The translations under genes were made by a program, and so were the position numbers. This document shows positions 37,112-47,645 of a DNA stretch of 64,000 bases, in pieces. Below the pieces are notes generated by a model. The model saw only the letters and a program-made list of their open reading frames with translations. It ran no database searches and had not been told where the DNA came from. Origin of the DNA: Sialis fuliginosa (lineage: Eukaryota; Arthropoda; Insecta; Megaloptera; Sialidae); assembly GCA_961205875.1 (NCBI GenBank), contig OY540818.1:15226761-15290760 (forward strand). Reading direction: 5' to 3'. Numbering within the stretch: position 1 is the stretch's first letter; every line of letters begins with the position of its first letter.

Positions 37112-37892
37112 CAGTCGGGACTCGTTTATTCTAAGTCTCGTTTATCTGAAATGACGAGTTTCGTTTATTCAAAATTTTTCTTCTCCTTCACCTCCCACCA
37201 TTCTCGAGTCATGGCGTAAACGAACATATTTTTGAAATTTTTGTAGAATTATTTAGAGACACTTATCACCGTCGTCACTTGTCACTTTGCTCATATTTGA
37301 AATTAAAAGGTATATAAAGGCATTTACATACATAGTTTCTATAGCTCCTTAACCAATCAGCGTTGGTGCGGGAACTAAAGTCACCACGAAGACGTATTCA
37401 AATGTTATAAATGTCTAACAGAATATCAATTACAAAAAATTCCTTCATTTATTCTTGTTTTCGTATTTTTTGATATTTTAACAACACATACATTCAAAGA
37501 AGTACAAATTCGACATTGCAAAATCATAGAAACCTGTCAAAATTACAGAACGTATTGCCAACTTAAGAATAGTAAAAATGACACTTCCCGAATAGACAAA
37601 ATTGTCTGTGATAACTTTTTTATGATTTTGTAATGTCGAATTTGTACTTCTTTGATTGTATATGTTGTTAAAATATCAAAAAATACGAAGAGAAGAATAA
37701 ATAAAGGATTGATATTCTATTATACATTTATAACATTTGAATACATCTTCGTGGTGATGTCAATTCCCGCGCCAACGCTGATTGGTCAAGGATTTATTCA
37801 TAGCTTGAAGGGATCCCCTCTCGACTTCGAATAAATGCGACTTTCTCGTTTCAAAACGATTCAGAAGGCTTAGAATAAACGAGTCCCGACTG
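37112..37892. mobile_element. Non-autonomous pogo/Tigger-type element, 781 bp
   Basis: The terminal inverted repeats are CAGTCGGGACTCGTTTATTC..., about 24 bases perfect, with TA on each side (37110-37111 and 37893-37894). The CAGT start and TA target are typical of the pogo/Tigger branch of Tc1/mariner elements. Inside, two inverted copies of the CCAAT/TATA module (about 37309-37565 and 37612-37800) form long arms, so nearly the whole element folds back. No transposase frame is present. It sits in intron 2 of the membrane-protein gene, about 100 bases from the acceptor of the last exon. Confidence 0.9.
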
Positions 37893-38462
37893 TATTTATG
37901 TGGTATATAATACCTTCCATATAGAAATTAAAAAAGTTGTATGAATAAAACACGCAATTGTAGTCTTCGAATAATGCATATATATACTTACATACATATA
38001 TAAAAGAAATTGCTATAACATATTGACTTCTACAGAGAACTTATAGTACACAAACACACTAGCATGAGAAATATGTCATGACCCGTCCATTTTGAAAAGC
38101 AATCCCTCCGGTGCATTGTGCACAATATTTTGTTGAGTGCATTCTGACATGAAATAAAACACATGCATTTCTTATATTCTGTATGATATACGTCTATTGC
38201 ATGATCTCTCGCTGTTAAAAGTTATTTTATGCTATAAGATTTTTGTCTCATTTATAACTGTCGATATTCTCGATTAAAATAAGGAGAACGAAGGTATTAC
38301 ATTTTTTATGAGTTTCTATAACAATTTTAATAATGTTTCCAATTATGGTCATTCTAATTTGCTAATGTACATATAAGTATAGGTACCTCTTAAACTTTAA
38401 TATCGATTTTCATATAAATATATACACCACAAAACTGCGTTCAAAGAGCCCGTTTGTTAGTT

Positions 38463-38525
38463 CCGTACCTCAAAATAAAAAAACGGAATCACTTTATTGT
38501 CCGTCTGTCTATATAGTAGAAGGAA
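38463..38525 (+). repeat. GGTTCC/gtctgtc dispersed repeat fragment
   Basis: TCCGTACCTCAAAATAAAAA, CGGAATCACTTTATTG and TCCGTCTGTCTAT are in the order common to this arthropod repeat type. A similar ATAGGATCACTTTATTG with CCGTCTGTCTGTC occurs at 40980-41015. The sequence after it (38540-38990) repeats the phrase AAAATCGGCCAT and may be another decayed element. Confidence 0.5.
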
Positions 38526-40777
38526 TAGAGGCAAAAAAAATTATGAATAGTGATGCATTCGGGAAGATGGATTTTTTTGGATTTTCTATTTATATGTTCA
38601 AAGATGAGTTGAAAATCAAAAATTTAGAAAAATCGGCCATGTGCGTGCTGAGAAAATTGCATAATTGTGCATTTTTGATACATTTCGAATGTTTCGCTAC
38701 ACTCTTTTTGAAATATCTCCGGTTCTATAGGTCGTAGGAAAATTAAAAAAAAATTTATAAGTTAATAGACTATAGAACTGCATTGCTTAAATAAAAAAAA
38801 TGTTGAAAAACTTTTTTTATCACTAATAATGCAATAATTAACGTAAATTTGAAGGGATTTTTACAAAAATAAGAGGAAATATGTATTTTTATGTTATAAA
38901 TACATGATAAAATTTTCAAAAATAAAATTTGATATTTACACCCATTGCACAATCGGCCATTTTAGAAAAAAATTGAAAAGCCCGCTTGTGACCCTTTTTC
39001 TCAGAAACGACTAGAGTTATCAAGTTGAAATTAATATCAAAGAGTAAATTTTAAGATTTTAGGTCAACGAAAAGTAACCTTATATGTTTTGATGATCAGT
39101 GAGTCAGTCAGTCTGTCAGTATCAAAATACGCTTTGAAGGGTCGTATATTTTTATTGCATTGAGTTAGGAACTTGTTGTAAATCACCCTGTATATTATTA
39201 TATATACAATACTATAAGTTTCAAAAAAGTTTTCGATTTATGGTCAAATATCAGACACTCAATAAAAACTTCTCAAATGAAAGTTTTTTATTACATATTG
39301 TTATTGTATATAGGTATGTATGTAAGTACCAAATATCAAACGTTCGATGTATTAGAAATCGTGTGCACAGATTAATGACCTGGAAAATTGAGGATCATTT
39401 TGATTGATTTCATGTTATTCAGAGATACAATACCTGTCACAGAACGAGAGCTAATCTTGTTATTATTTTCTCGGATTGTTGGAATAATGGCGGACCATGA
39501 AAGGAACACGCGAATAAAGAAAGTTTCTTCAAAATGTTATAAAATAAAGATACCATATAAAAACTTTTATTGGCAGTTATTACTTCTTTAAAAATTAATG
39601 GGGTTTTATAGTTATATTATATCTTTTTAATAAGAAAAACTATTTCTTTAATTTATTGCTAAAGGTGATGTGACTTTTCTGTATTCTATTAAATAATATT
39701 TAATTAAACTACACAAAAAACAGGTGACCTTTTTAAATGAAAAATTTAAATTAAATAATTTTATTTGAAAAATGAGATAAAACTAGAGTTTATAAATAAA
39801 GCAAAATATTTGTATTAATTAAAAAAAACTAACTCACAATAATAATTATAGTTTAATTGTACGTAAAAGTACAATTAATATAATTTGACTACATTATGTT
39901 AATTAATAATTATACATATAATTTTTTAAATTTTTTATTTTGAGTTGTCTGTAATAAACATTCATGAAATAAGGTCGGACATAAATGAAATTCAATTTAA
40001 CTTTTTTAATTATATCTTAACTTCAAAATGAGAGTACTGGTAAAATGTTGGAAAAACAACATTACATTTTAATGTGCATTATTATTTATGATGAATGTTT
40101 CCAATTATTCTAAATGTTTTTTTTTTTTTACATATTTTACTCCAGAAAATAAGATTGTTGCTAATACTGGGGGATATACAGAATGATAAAAGATACATAT
40201 TTGATTAAATGAGATTAATTATTTGCAAGGAAGAGATGGGTATTATGATATTAATTTTAAAAAAACTACGTGGCTCAGCTGGTACTTAAAAAAACGATTT
40301 TTTTTTGTCCAAAAAATGTTTAGTTTTGAAAATAAGTAAAGCAAGCTGCAAGTTACATATCTATTAAACAAGATAGAAAGAACATGGAAGTCATGTATGG
40401 TTCTCCATACGGATATTAATTACCCCATTAATATATTAGCAATTAAGTAATATTCAAGTTAAACTGATAATAATTCTTAAAAATTCCTCCATAGTAGTTT
40501 GTTTTACAATGTATATACATTTAAAACAGTTAGAAACAAATGTTTTTCCACTATTCAGATAAGTGGAACGTTATCCTAGTGTCAACTACAAAAAAACCAA
40601 ACTATGCACGTAATTAAGTTTAGAACTATCGGAGTTAGGAATGTTGTTTTCATTCAGTTTGTTTTTGTTAACACACAGATAGCATTGTTACAATCGATCA
40701 CTATTTCAATAAACTAGAAAACACATTTATCGCCGATGGCATTTTTTTGTTGTTCTTTCACTACGAGCTTTAAAACT

Positions 40778-40813
40778 ATATAGTGTCAAGTTGTATTAAA
40801 CTTGACACTATAT
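40778..40813. repeat. Perfect 15-bp hairpin
   Basis: ATATAGTGTCAAGTT (40778-40792), a 6-base loop, and the exact inverted copy (40799-40813). It is longer than expected by chance at a given site. It may be the junction of a decayed inverted-repeat element. It is not placed to act as a terminator for any gene. Confidence 0.7.
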
Positions 40814-40976
40814 TACACACATCTTTGTCAGCCGTTACGAATTAATTAAGTATATTTATGTACATATAAAAATATATACGGTGATATTTATCTGGTATTT
40901 AATAAAATAGCTTCTAACAAAATTAATGTATTAAAAAATAATTTAAAATTAAAATTGAAAAAAAAAAAAATGAAGC

Positions 40977-41185
40977 TCTTATAGGATCACTTTATTGACC
41001 GTCTGTCTGTCTATCAAGATACTTTTTCTCAGGTACTATATTATACTATATATACTGACAGACTGACGGACTCACTGATCATGAAAACCTATAGGGTGCT
41101 TCTCGTTGATCTTTAAATTTATTATTTGATATTAATTTTTATTTGATACATTCCTGAAAAAAGGGTCTGTCTTTTACGGAACTGT
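40977..41185. repeat. gtctgtc-type dispersed repeat fragments
   Basis: CTCTTATAGGATCACTTTAT with CCGTCTGTCTGTC at the left, then CTGACAGACTGACGGACTC inverted, and AGGGTCTGTCTTTTACGGAAC at the right. This is a degraded copy of the same repeat class as 38463-38525, ending within 10-50 bases of exon 2's donor. Confidence 0.45.
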
Positions 41186-41230
41186 TTGAAGTTAATTACA
41201 ATTAAAAAGTAACAATATTAATAATTTTAC

Positions 41231-41390
41231 CTGCGAGTGCAAGGTGAATACTTCCATGGGAAGATCAGTTTCTCGCCAGTACTGCGCTGCAGATACCGAG
41301 TCTGCGCCCGCAGACCCGTGTTTGCGCATGCTGCGATGGCAGCAATAGCACACGAGAACAACTACAAGTAGAACGGCACCCAACATTGCT
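41231..41390 (-). CDS. Second coding exon: membrane span and juxtamembrane tail
   Basis: This 160-base exon encodes one base completing a glycine codon plus 53 codons: AMLGAVLLVVVLVCYCCHR, then a basic and Ala/Ser-rich stretch, then YWRETDLPMEVFTLHSQ. The acceptor is TTTATCTAG (intron side 41391 upward) and the donor is CAG|GTAAAA (41230 downward). The phase fits both neighbours exactly, which is the main evidence that the three exons belong together. Hydrophobic residues continue from the end of the previous exon without a break to give a span of about 24 residues. Cysteines right after the span (CYCC) are candidate palmitoylation sites, an inference from their position only. The open frame continues into the intron for 11 codons (VKLLILLLFNCN) before a stop, so retention of this intron would give a truncated form without the PPxY tail. 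Confidence 0.85.
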
Positions 41391-41520
41391 CTAGATAAAC
41401 AGAAAAAATCTACATGTCAATCATAAAATATTAAGTCGTTTAGACAATCTATCAATAAATATTATTTGTGTTGTAATATTTAATGTTTCTAAATGAAAAA
41501 TATTACTTCTATGTTATAAT

Positions 41521-41550
41521 ATAAGGTACTGGCCGCTGTAAGAGCTAGGT
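41521..41550 (-). repeat. Family C-type end (CCAGTACCTTAT)
   Basis: The minus strand reads GCTCTTACAGCGGCCAGTACCTTAT, written here as two words: GCTCTTACAGCGG and CCAGTACCTTAT. It closely matches 45473-45512 on the plus strand (GCTCTTATAGCGGCC..ACCTTAT). GCCAGTACCTTAT also occurs at 41963-41975. Confidence 0.45.
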
Positions 41551-41962
41551 TTACTATTTTTGTGATTGATGGACTTATTTTTTGTAATTCTTATGAACTC
41601 ATGTTACTATTAAAATAAGTAACTCTTTATTTAAACAATTTAATTACCAAAGTCCGCAAATATAATTTGTTTTTTAAACTATATTATTTTATTTTGTTTA
41701 TGTTTTTTCTCCAGTAATGGATAAAGTAAAACCAGTAATGAGCACGCAGTAATGGACACATGATTACAAAATGATAAATAGTACGACACAAAAAATATAA
41801 AAGAAAGAATCGTCAAATTTGAAACAATGTAAAGCAGTTGCTATGATAATATAATAATTAATAAATAAATCATATTAATAATTAGTTTACATGTCCACCA
41901 TTTTGACACCTATTGGCCGATTGTCATCAAATTACGTTGTAAGACAGTTAAATGTATGTGAT

Positions 41963-42045
41963 GCCAGTACCTTATTGATTAATACAATATGCTATATGTA
42001 CTATATGCTATATGCTATATTGCTATATGCTAGATGTACATAAAA
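41963..42045 (+). repeat. Family C-type end and CTATATG tandem tract
   Basis: GCCAGTACCTTAT (41963-41975) is followed at 41990-42040 by several imperfect copies of TGCTATATG, a short tandem repeat. Confidence 0.5.
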
Positions 42046-42526
42046 TGGTTGCGATTATATATTATTTTATTTTATAATCAAGAGGTAATCGTAAACAAAA
42101 TAGCTTGCATTATAATAAAAATATAATTTTTTTCACATAGAAAGCAAACTTCACATTTTCTGAAGTCATTTGAACAGTAATGAAAAACCCAATTCAAAGC
42201 GAATTGGAAAGAAGAGGAAAAGCTATACAAAGAAATGTGATATATGAAGACACTTCAGAATTTAATCTGAAAAAATAAACACCCGTAGTAATGCGCAGCG
42301 TAAATATTACAGGATATGTTGAGAATAACGGCTAAAACCAACATGAATAATAAGTTTTTAATAGAGCAATGTTTTCTTCTTTTGCTTTTAAACGAGCCTT
42401 TTTGCTGAATATGTATCATCTGTAGTACCTACTCGTACGAGTAAAAACAGAACAGAATACTTTACTATATCTCTATGTAACTATGATTTAATTTTTTCTG
42501 TGGTAAATATTCATTTCAATCATTTT

Positions 42527-42799
42527 GCTTCCTCGCAATATCGAAGACACGAGAAGCTTTGTGATCGTTTTAGATTGAGACAAAAAAAATGTTCTCCGAT
42601 TTCAAAATTTTTAATTTATCTTTCCGTTTCACGTCAAGGCAAACACTTTTCGTTCTGTGCTTGTCTGTCTGTCCGTCTGTCCCCTGAATCCTTGTCACAC
42701 GACATAATTCATGAACCACTGAACCGATATTGTTGAAACTTGGCCCCATTTCAAAACCATCAAAATCGTGTGTAAGGGGAAGGGGTGACATCCCAAAAT
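42527..42799 (+). repeat. Dispersed repeat family A, copy 3
   Basis: A full-looking copy: GCTTCCTCGCAATATCGAAG, GAAGCTTTGTGATCG, TCTCCGATTTCAAAATTTTT, TTTCCGTTTCACGTCAAG, the gtctgtc run, TTCATGAACCACTGAACCGA, and AAGGGGTGACATCCCAAAAT. It lies in intron 1. Accidental frames of 73-78 codons on both strands are part of the repeat. Confidence 0.75.
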
Positions 42800-43760
42800 A
42801 ATTATAGGATAATTATGAATATTAAAATAATAATAATATTTTAAAATCAATAAAAAAGTTTACATATTTAGAAATATTATTTGTATTCTTTTATGCAAGT
42901 AAATAGAAAGATAAAATACTTTTATTTACGTTTAATTTCATCGTTGTTTATTCTATTAATTTGACATTTCGTTTGTAAACAAGAAAACCGCGAAAGTTTA
43001 AAATAACAAACTAAATGTAATTATAAATTATAAAGAAAACAAAATATTTTTTTAATTCGTTTTTGTTTTTTATTTAAATAATCAAGTGATTTCGATTATG
43101 CAAATAAATCTATTGAATAATGAATAAATTTAATCTTATCTTTTGCCACACGAAAATTAAATTCTGTTCTTCGTTTGTTTCGTTAAAAATCGAGTTCAGA
43201 AACCGTTGTATTAATTCAATGGTAATTGAAAAATTATCTATCTCATTTAGTCCTAATAGAAATGCTAAAATTTTGGTTTCAGTTTCGTCTTTGTGTTAAA
43301 TAAAAGCTTTAAGACAATGTGCTTTTTTACATAGAAATAGAAAACAAGTAATTTTATAAAAAAGGAAAACACTTACTATTTTTTTGCAAGTGTTTTAGTA
43401 CTACTTACTATTAGAAATTATACTTTAGTCTGTTACTGACGTTACTATACTGAAACGGAAAAATTTCGTTATTTTGTTACGATACAGTAACACTGGATAA
43501 AACTGTAAAGTTTTCTATAGAGTTCAAGGAAGTAGGACTTTTATTACTTACTGCTCATAATTTTTTTAAAGTGCACAAACTTTGTAACAATAATATGTGT
43601 ACATAGTACGTACATTGGTTATCGTTTTGTAGACATTTCAACTCTTGAATACACACATACACTGTAACCATAGCAATATGACTAGAATTCAAACTTACTA
43701 TCTGATAAAAACTTGTTCTTAAGTAATCAATAAAAATGTACATCATTAAGAATAATATGG

Positions 43761-43813
43761 AAGACCGCGGGCCGCACAAATGGGTGCGACGGGCCGTAAG
43801 TTGGCCAGCCCTG
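43761..43813 (-). mobile_element. hAT-like terminus (one end)
   Basis: The minus strand starts CAGGGCTGGCCAACTTACGG and continues with CCCGTCGCACCC and GCGGCCCGCGGTC, the typical CAGGG..GGCC..GGCCCGCGG layout of hAT ends found in many animals. The other end and a duplication were not found, so it is a fragment in intron 1. Confidence 0.45.
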
Positions 43814-44022
43814 ATATAGAGTAACGATATATGTATTGGTGAATTATAGAGCTTTTAAGTAGCGTCTATAAGTATATATATTTTACGTCGGTTTGTAATT
43901 AGATAAACTGATATGAATTTTGTATGTGGATACTGCGTGCATGTATTGCAAAACTTTAACTCATACAATATTTACACGGTTATCGCTGTTCCACTTGGTT
44001 TGGTGCATTTTGTATTTATGTA

Positions 44023-44048
44023 CAGTGAAACTTCGTTTATTGGAGAAA
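44023..44048 (+). mobile_element. Solo pogo/Tigger-like terminus
   Basis: After TA, CAGTGAAACTTCGTTTATTG shares CAGT and TCGTTTATT with the intact element at 37112. No inverted partner was found. Confidence 0.35.
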
Positions 44049-44224
44049 TAACAATTTTGAATTTTTTATTTGTTTTGGATATGAGATAGTAATAATGGTA
44101 TTTTAAAATATTTTGATAATTTTTCTTGCGATTTATTTGGAGTCTGGGAGGAATTTTTATTTTTTTTATTTTTTAACATACAAATAAATTCATCTACTAG
44201 TTATATACATATGTACTTCTATAT

Positions 44225-45266
44225 CAGTGGCGAAGCGTCCATGGAAGCAGGGGAAGCAGTGCTTCCCTTACTTTATGGGTAAATTAATACAAATCTGTGT
44301 TTTCAGTTAATAAATAATTTAAAAATATTATAAGAATATTCTTATATAAATATTTATATAGTGACTAAATGATTCAACGTCTTATTTTCTTGTATTTTAG
44401 TCGATATTTGTATGACGAGTTGAAGTTCACTGCAGGAAATTTCACTAAAAAATTTCGAATTTTTAATTTCGTTAAAAGTATGTTTATTGTATAGAAAATG
44501 ACGTGAAAAGTTGTTTGTTTCAAACCGCAGGTCTGTATCTCAAACCGTTCTCGAGATATAGCCTCTCAAAGTTTCAGTTTTTTCAAAATTTTGAAGAAAA
44601 ATGGCTCTAACTTTTGAACGCGTGGTCAGAATTGATTTTAGTTGACGGATTTGAAATCAGCGTGCCAAAATCTATATAATGACATGTATAATACCTTAAA
44701 ACTCGAAAAAAAAAATTTCACGAAAAATCGAAAAAATTCAAAGGGGTATATCTTAAAAAAATGTCTATTTTTAGCTAAATTTTTTTTGTCGGATTTTAAA
44801 GTAATATACATGACATTATATAGATTTTGACACGCTGATTCCAAATCCGTCAACTAAAATCAATTCCGACCACGCGTTCAAAAGTTATGGCCTTTTTTCT
44901 CCAAAAATTTGAAAAAACTAAAACTTTGAGAGGCTATATCTCGAGAACGGTTTGAGATACAGACCTGCGGTTTGAAACAAACAACTTTTCACGTCATTTT
45001 CTATACAATTAACATACTTTTAACGAAATCAAAAATTCTTAATTTTTTAGTGAAATTTCCTGCAGTGAACTTCAACTCGTCATACAAATATCGACTAAAA
45101 TACAAGAAAATAAGACGTAGAATCATTTAGTCACTATATAAATATTTATATAAGAATTTAAAAAAGTAAAAGCTTGAATTTAAGGTGTTTCATAACTAGT
45201 TTTTTTTGTTAATAGAAGGGGGAGGATTGAACCTTCCCTTATCAAAAATTTCACGCCTCGCCACTG
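44225..45266. mobile_element. Non-autonomous hAT-type element with 821-bp palindrome, 1042 bp
   Basis: The ends CAGTGGCGAAGCGTCC (left) and CAGTGGCGAGGCGTGA (right, inverted) are hAT-type termini. The exact 8-bp duplication TTCTATAT (44217-44224 and 45267-45274) confirms insertion. Inside, 44337-45157 is a near-perfect palindrome with arms of about 400 bases that closely match 19387-20130. Both strands carry related 62- and 71-codon frames because of the symmetry; no transposase is present. A transcript across intron 1 would contain this long hairpin. Confidence 0.92.
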
Positions 45267-45472
45267 TTCTATATAAATTTGTTAAATAGAACGAAATCTA
45301 TTAATGTTTATAAATATTAGTTATAATATATACGTGATGTGTTTCATTGATAATTTTACATCAAATAATATATTTCTAATGACAACAAGACATAATAACG
45401 AAATTAAAAATGGTTATTTGTTCATGAGAATTACAAAAAACAAGCCCATTAATCCAAAAAAATTCAAAAACT

Positions 45473-45512
45473 TGCTCTTATAGCGGCCATAACTGGTGCC
45501 TTTACCTTATAG
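45473..45512 (+). repeat. Family C-type end
   Basis: GCTCTTATAGCGGCC followed by AACTGGTGCC and TACCTTATAG: the same end word as at 41521 with a 10-base insertion, and also with the ACTGGTGCC word seen in family C copies. Confidence 0.4.
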
Positions 45513-46223
45513 AAATACAAAACCATCTAATGAAATTACTTCGTTGAATTGAATTGAAAACAAAATTGCATTTTCGATCTAATCTTGCATAACTGTACCT
45601 ATATAATTTTTTCAGTAACTATGAAAATTGTGGTTTCAGTTACGGTTCAATTTTCGCTATAATAAATAACATAATGGTTGATAAATGCTCAAACATAATT
45701 CTTTGTGAGGTTAAGTGCTTTCGAAAATTTATGCCTTGTTTTTAAGCTGTGAAATTTATAGGCTGTATGTATGTGAGGTTTTCTGGTCGATATCAAAAAT
45801 ATATGTAAGAATTTTGAATTATATGAATATTCACATAGTGGAGGATACAAATCAAGATCGTTTATCGCGAATTATATATCGTTTATTTCATACATAAGAG
45901 GTTTTATATTCGTTTCAATATTTCAATAAATATTATTTATATGTGTTGTGTATAAATATTGTTTTATAGTTAATAGAATTTTAAAATTAAAATATATTGC
46001 TCTAATACAACTGTCGGAATTATTGTATCAGGTGTATGAAAAATGACTCTTGAAAAGAAAAATGTGTATCACGTGTAAAATGAAAATTACAAATCATATA
46101 AGAATGTGTTGTTAATAATAATGTCAGTAACATAGTCCTTTTTCTTAGAAATTGCGATATTCAATAATATTTTAGTTATATGTAATTCGCTACCCTCCGT
46201 TTTATATCGTAGTTTTTATATGT

Positions 46224-46465
46224 CTAGGGTGATCAGATTTTAGTTTTTGTAAACCCTGGCATGTAAATGAATACCCCTTTTTTTTTAAATATCCTAATCG
46301 TCACTTTTGCGTCCCTGATATTTTTTTGACGATGTTTTTTTTACTAGCCATCATTATTACGAAACCCGGAGAAATTACACCGAAATACACATTACATCGG
46401 AGCTCAGAGAAATAGTATACAAACCCTGAGACTCCGGGTGAAAACCTGAGACCTGGTCATTCCAG
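46224..46465. mobile_element. Probable hAT-type MITE, 242 bp
   Basis: The left end CTAGGGTGATCAGATTTTAG and inverted right end CTGGAATGACCAGGTCTCAG match at GRTSAYCAG-type positions, the layout of CTAGGGTGACCAGAT-type hAT MITEs. Internal words AAACCCTGGC and AAACCCTGAG mirror weakly. The flanks TTATATGT and TTATGTCT are similar but not identical, so the duplication is decayed or absent. Confidence 0.5.
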
Positions 46466-47127
46466 TTATGTCTGTATTCTTATGCATTGTTAACACCAAA
46501 AAGACAAAACAACAATACGATGTTTTTGCAATTAGAATTTGAAAATGTATAGTTAGTTGCTATTTTGTGAAAAATACCATATTTTTGGTGTAAATACGCC
46601 TTTGCATTGGTCTAATAATAGATAAAATCCTCTTGAATTGCAAATATTAACCATTTAAGAAATGAAATCTTTAGACAAATATATCTAATTTATTTTACCT
46701 ATGAGATTAAATTCTGGGGAAACTCAATTTATTCTACAGATATGTATTATACAAAAAAGATTCATGTTAAAAAATGTCATTTATTACTGAATAAAACAAA
46801 CAAAATCATAAAACCGATTGGAAATGAGCAATAATTAATTATTATCTCGTACATCTCAGTTAACTGCAATAACAGATAATAGAAATCGCACAGAGTTTAT
46901 TGGTACTGTGCCAAACAGTATTATCTTACATAGAGATTCGACGATATTGCTTCGCTTCCTTTTTATGCAACAGGATATTTTACAATAAGTTGAGCTTAAA
47001 ATATTGTTTTTGCGATTCTCTTAAAAGTATTATGATTTTATCGTTTTCTCTTAAAGGTAATATACCGGTAACCTAGTATGTTTGATATACATAACTCTCT
47101 TTAATAGTTTTTATCTGAACTCATTTC

Positions 47128-47166
47128 GTTCGGTGTTTTAGATAGATCACTATTAAAACACCGAAC
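47128..47166. repeat. 13-bp perfect hairpin
   Basis: GTTCGGTGTTTTA (47128-47140) and its inverted copy (47154-47166), separated by 13 bases. Its significance is unknown. It lies in intron 1, about 480 bases after the first donor in the transcription direction. Confidence 0.6.
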
Positions 47167-47645
47167 TACTTTTTTATAAAAGTATTTTTTCGTGCATATA
47201 TGTAGGTTGATACATTAGTGCAAAACAGTGTCCATATAGTCTTTATTGGAGTATGGGAAATCTTAAACTAACGATCATGGAAACGAAAATTGAAGCAACT
47301 ATGCTTAGGTAAAACTTATTTTACTACCTTTCAGTAATTTCGATGCTATTAGGTTTTTCAGACGATTTTCTACGTTACAAAATTAATCATAAAGAATATT
47401 AATTTTATAAGTTTATTGAATATATCAAATTAGTTACTTTTCCTGAATATAAAAGCAGTAAAATCATTTTTCAACATTAAAATGCAGTAACTTTTAAACT
47501 ATACTGCTTTTATCCACTGAAAAATATACGTATATAAAAATAAAAAAAATTCAGTTAAAAAATGTATTGTTTTATACCTTACTGCCCTTTATCTAAGCAT
47601 ATAAAATATAAATAATGTTATATAAAAAAGTAAATAATTATTTAC

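Larger units (their letters stand above)
37008..41230 (-). other. Intron 2 (4223 bp)
   Basis: GT..AG intron on the minus strand between the membrane-span exon and the tail exon. It contains the complete 781-bp pogo/Tigger-type element (37112-37892) within about 100 bases of the acceptor, degenerate gtctgtctgtc-type dispersed repeats (38463-38525, 39090-39180, 40977-41185) and a perfect 15-bp hairpin (40778-40813). No coding sequence is evident. Confidence 0.8.
41391..47645 (-). other. Intron 1 (6255 bp), loaded with repeats
   Basis: GT..AG intron on the minus strand. It holds a family A repeat (42527-42799), a hAT-like terminus (43761-43813), a pogo/Tigger-like terminus (44023-44048), the 1042-bp hAT-type palindromic element (44225-45266), a probable 242-bp hAT MITE (46224-46465), three fragments that share the CCAGTACCTTAT end, and a short hairpin at 47128-47166. 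I see no further coding exon. The remainder is AT-rich sequence in which I see nothing else. Confidence 0.8.

Noticed and set aside
42500-42791. 73- and 78-codon frames on opposite strands
   Set aside because: Both lie in family A repeat text, and the frame is not kept in the other copies (for example 60136-60455 reads differently).
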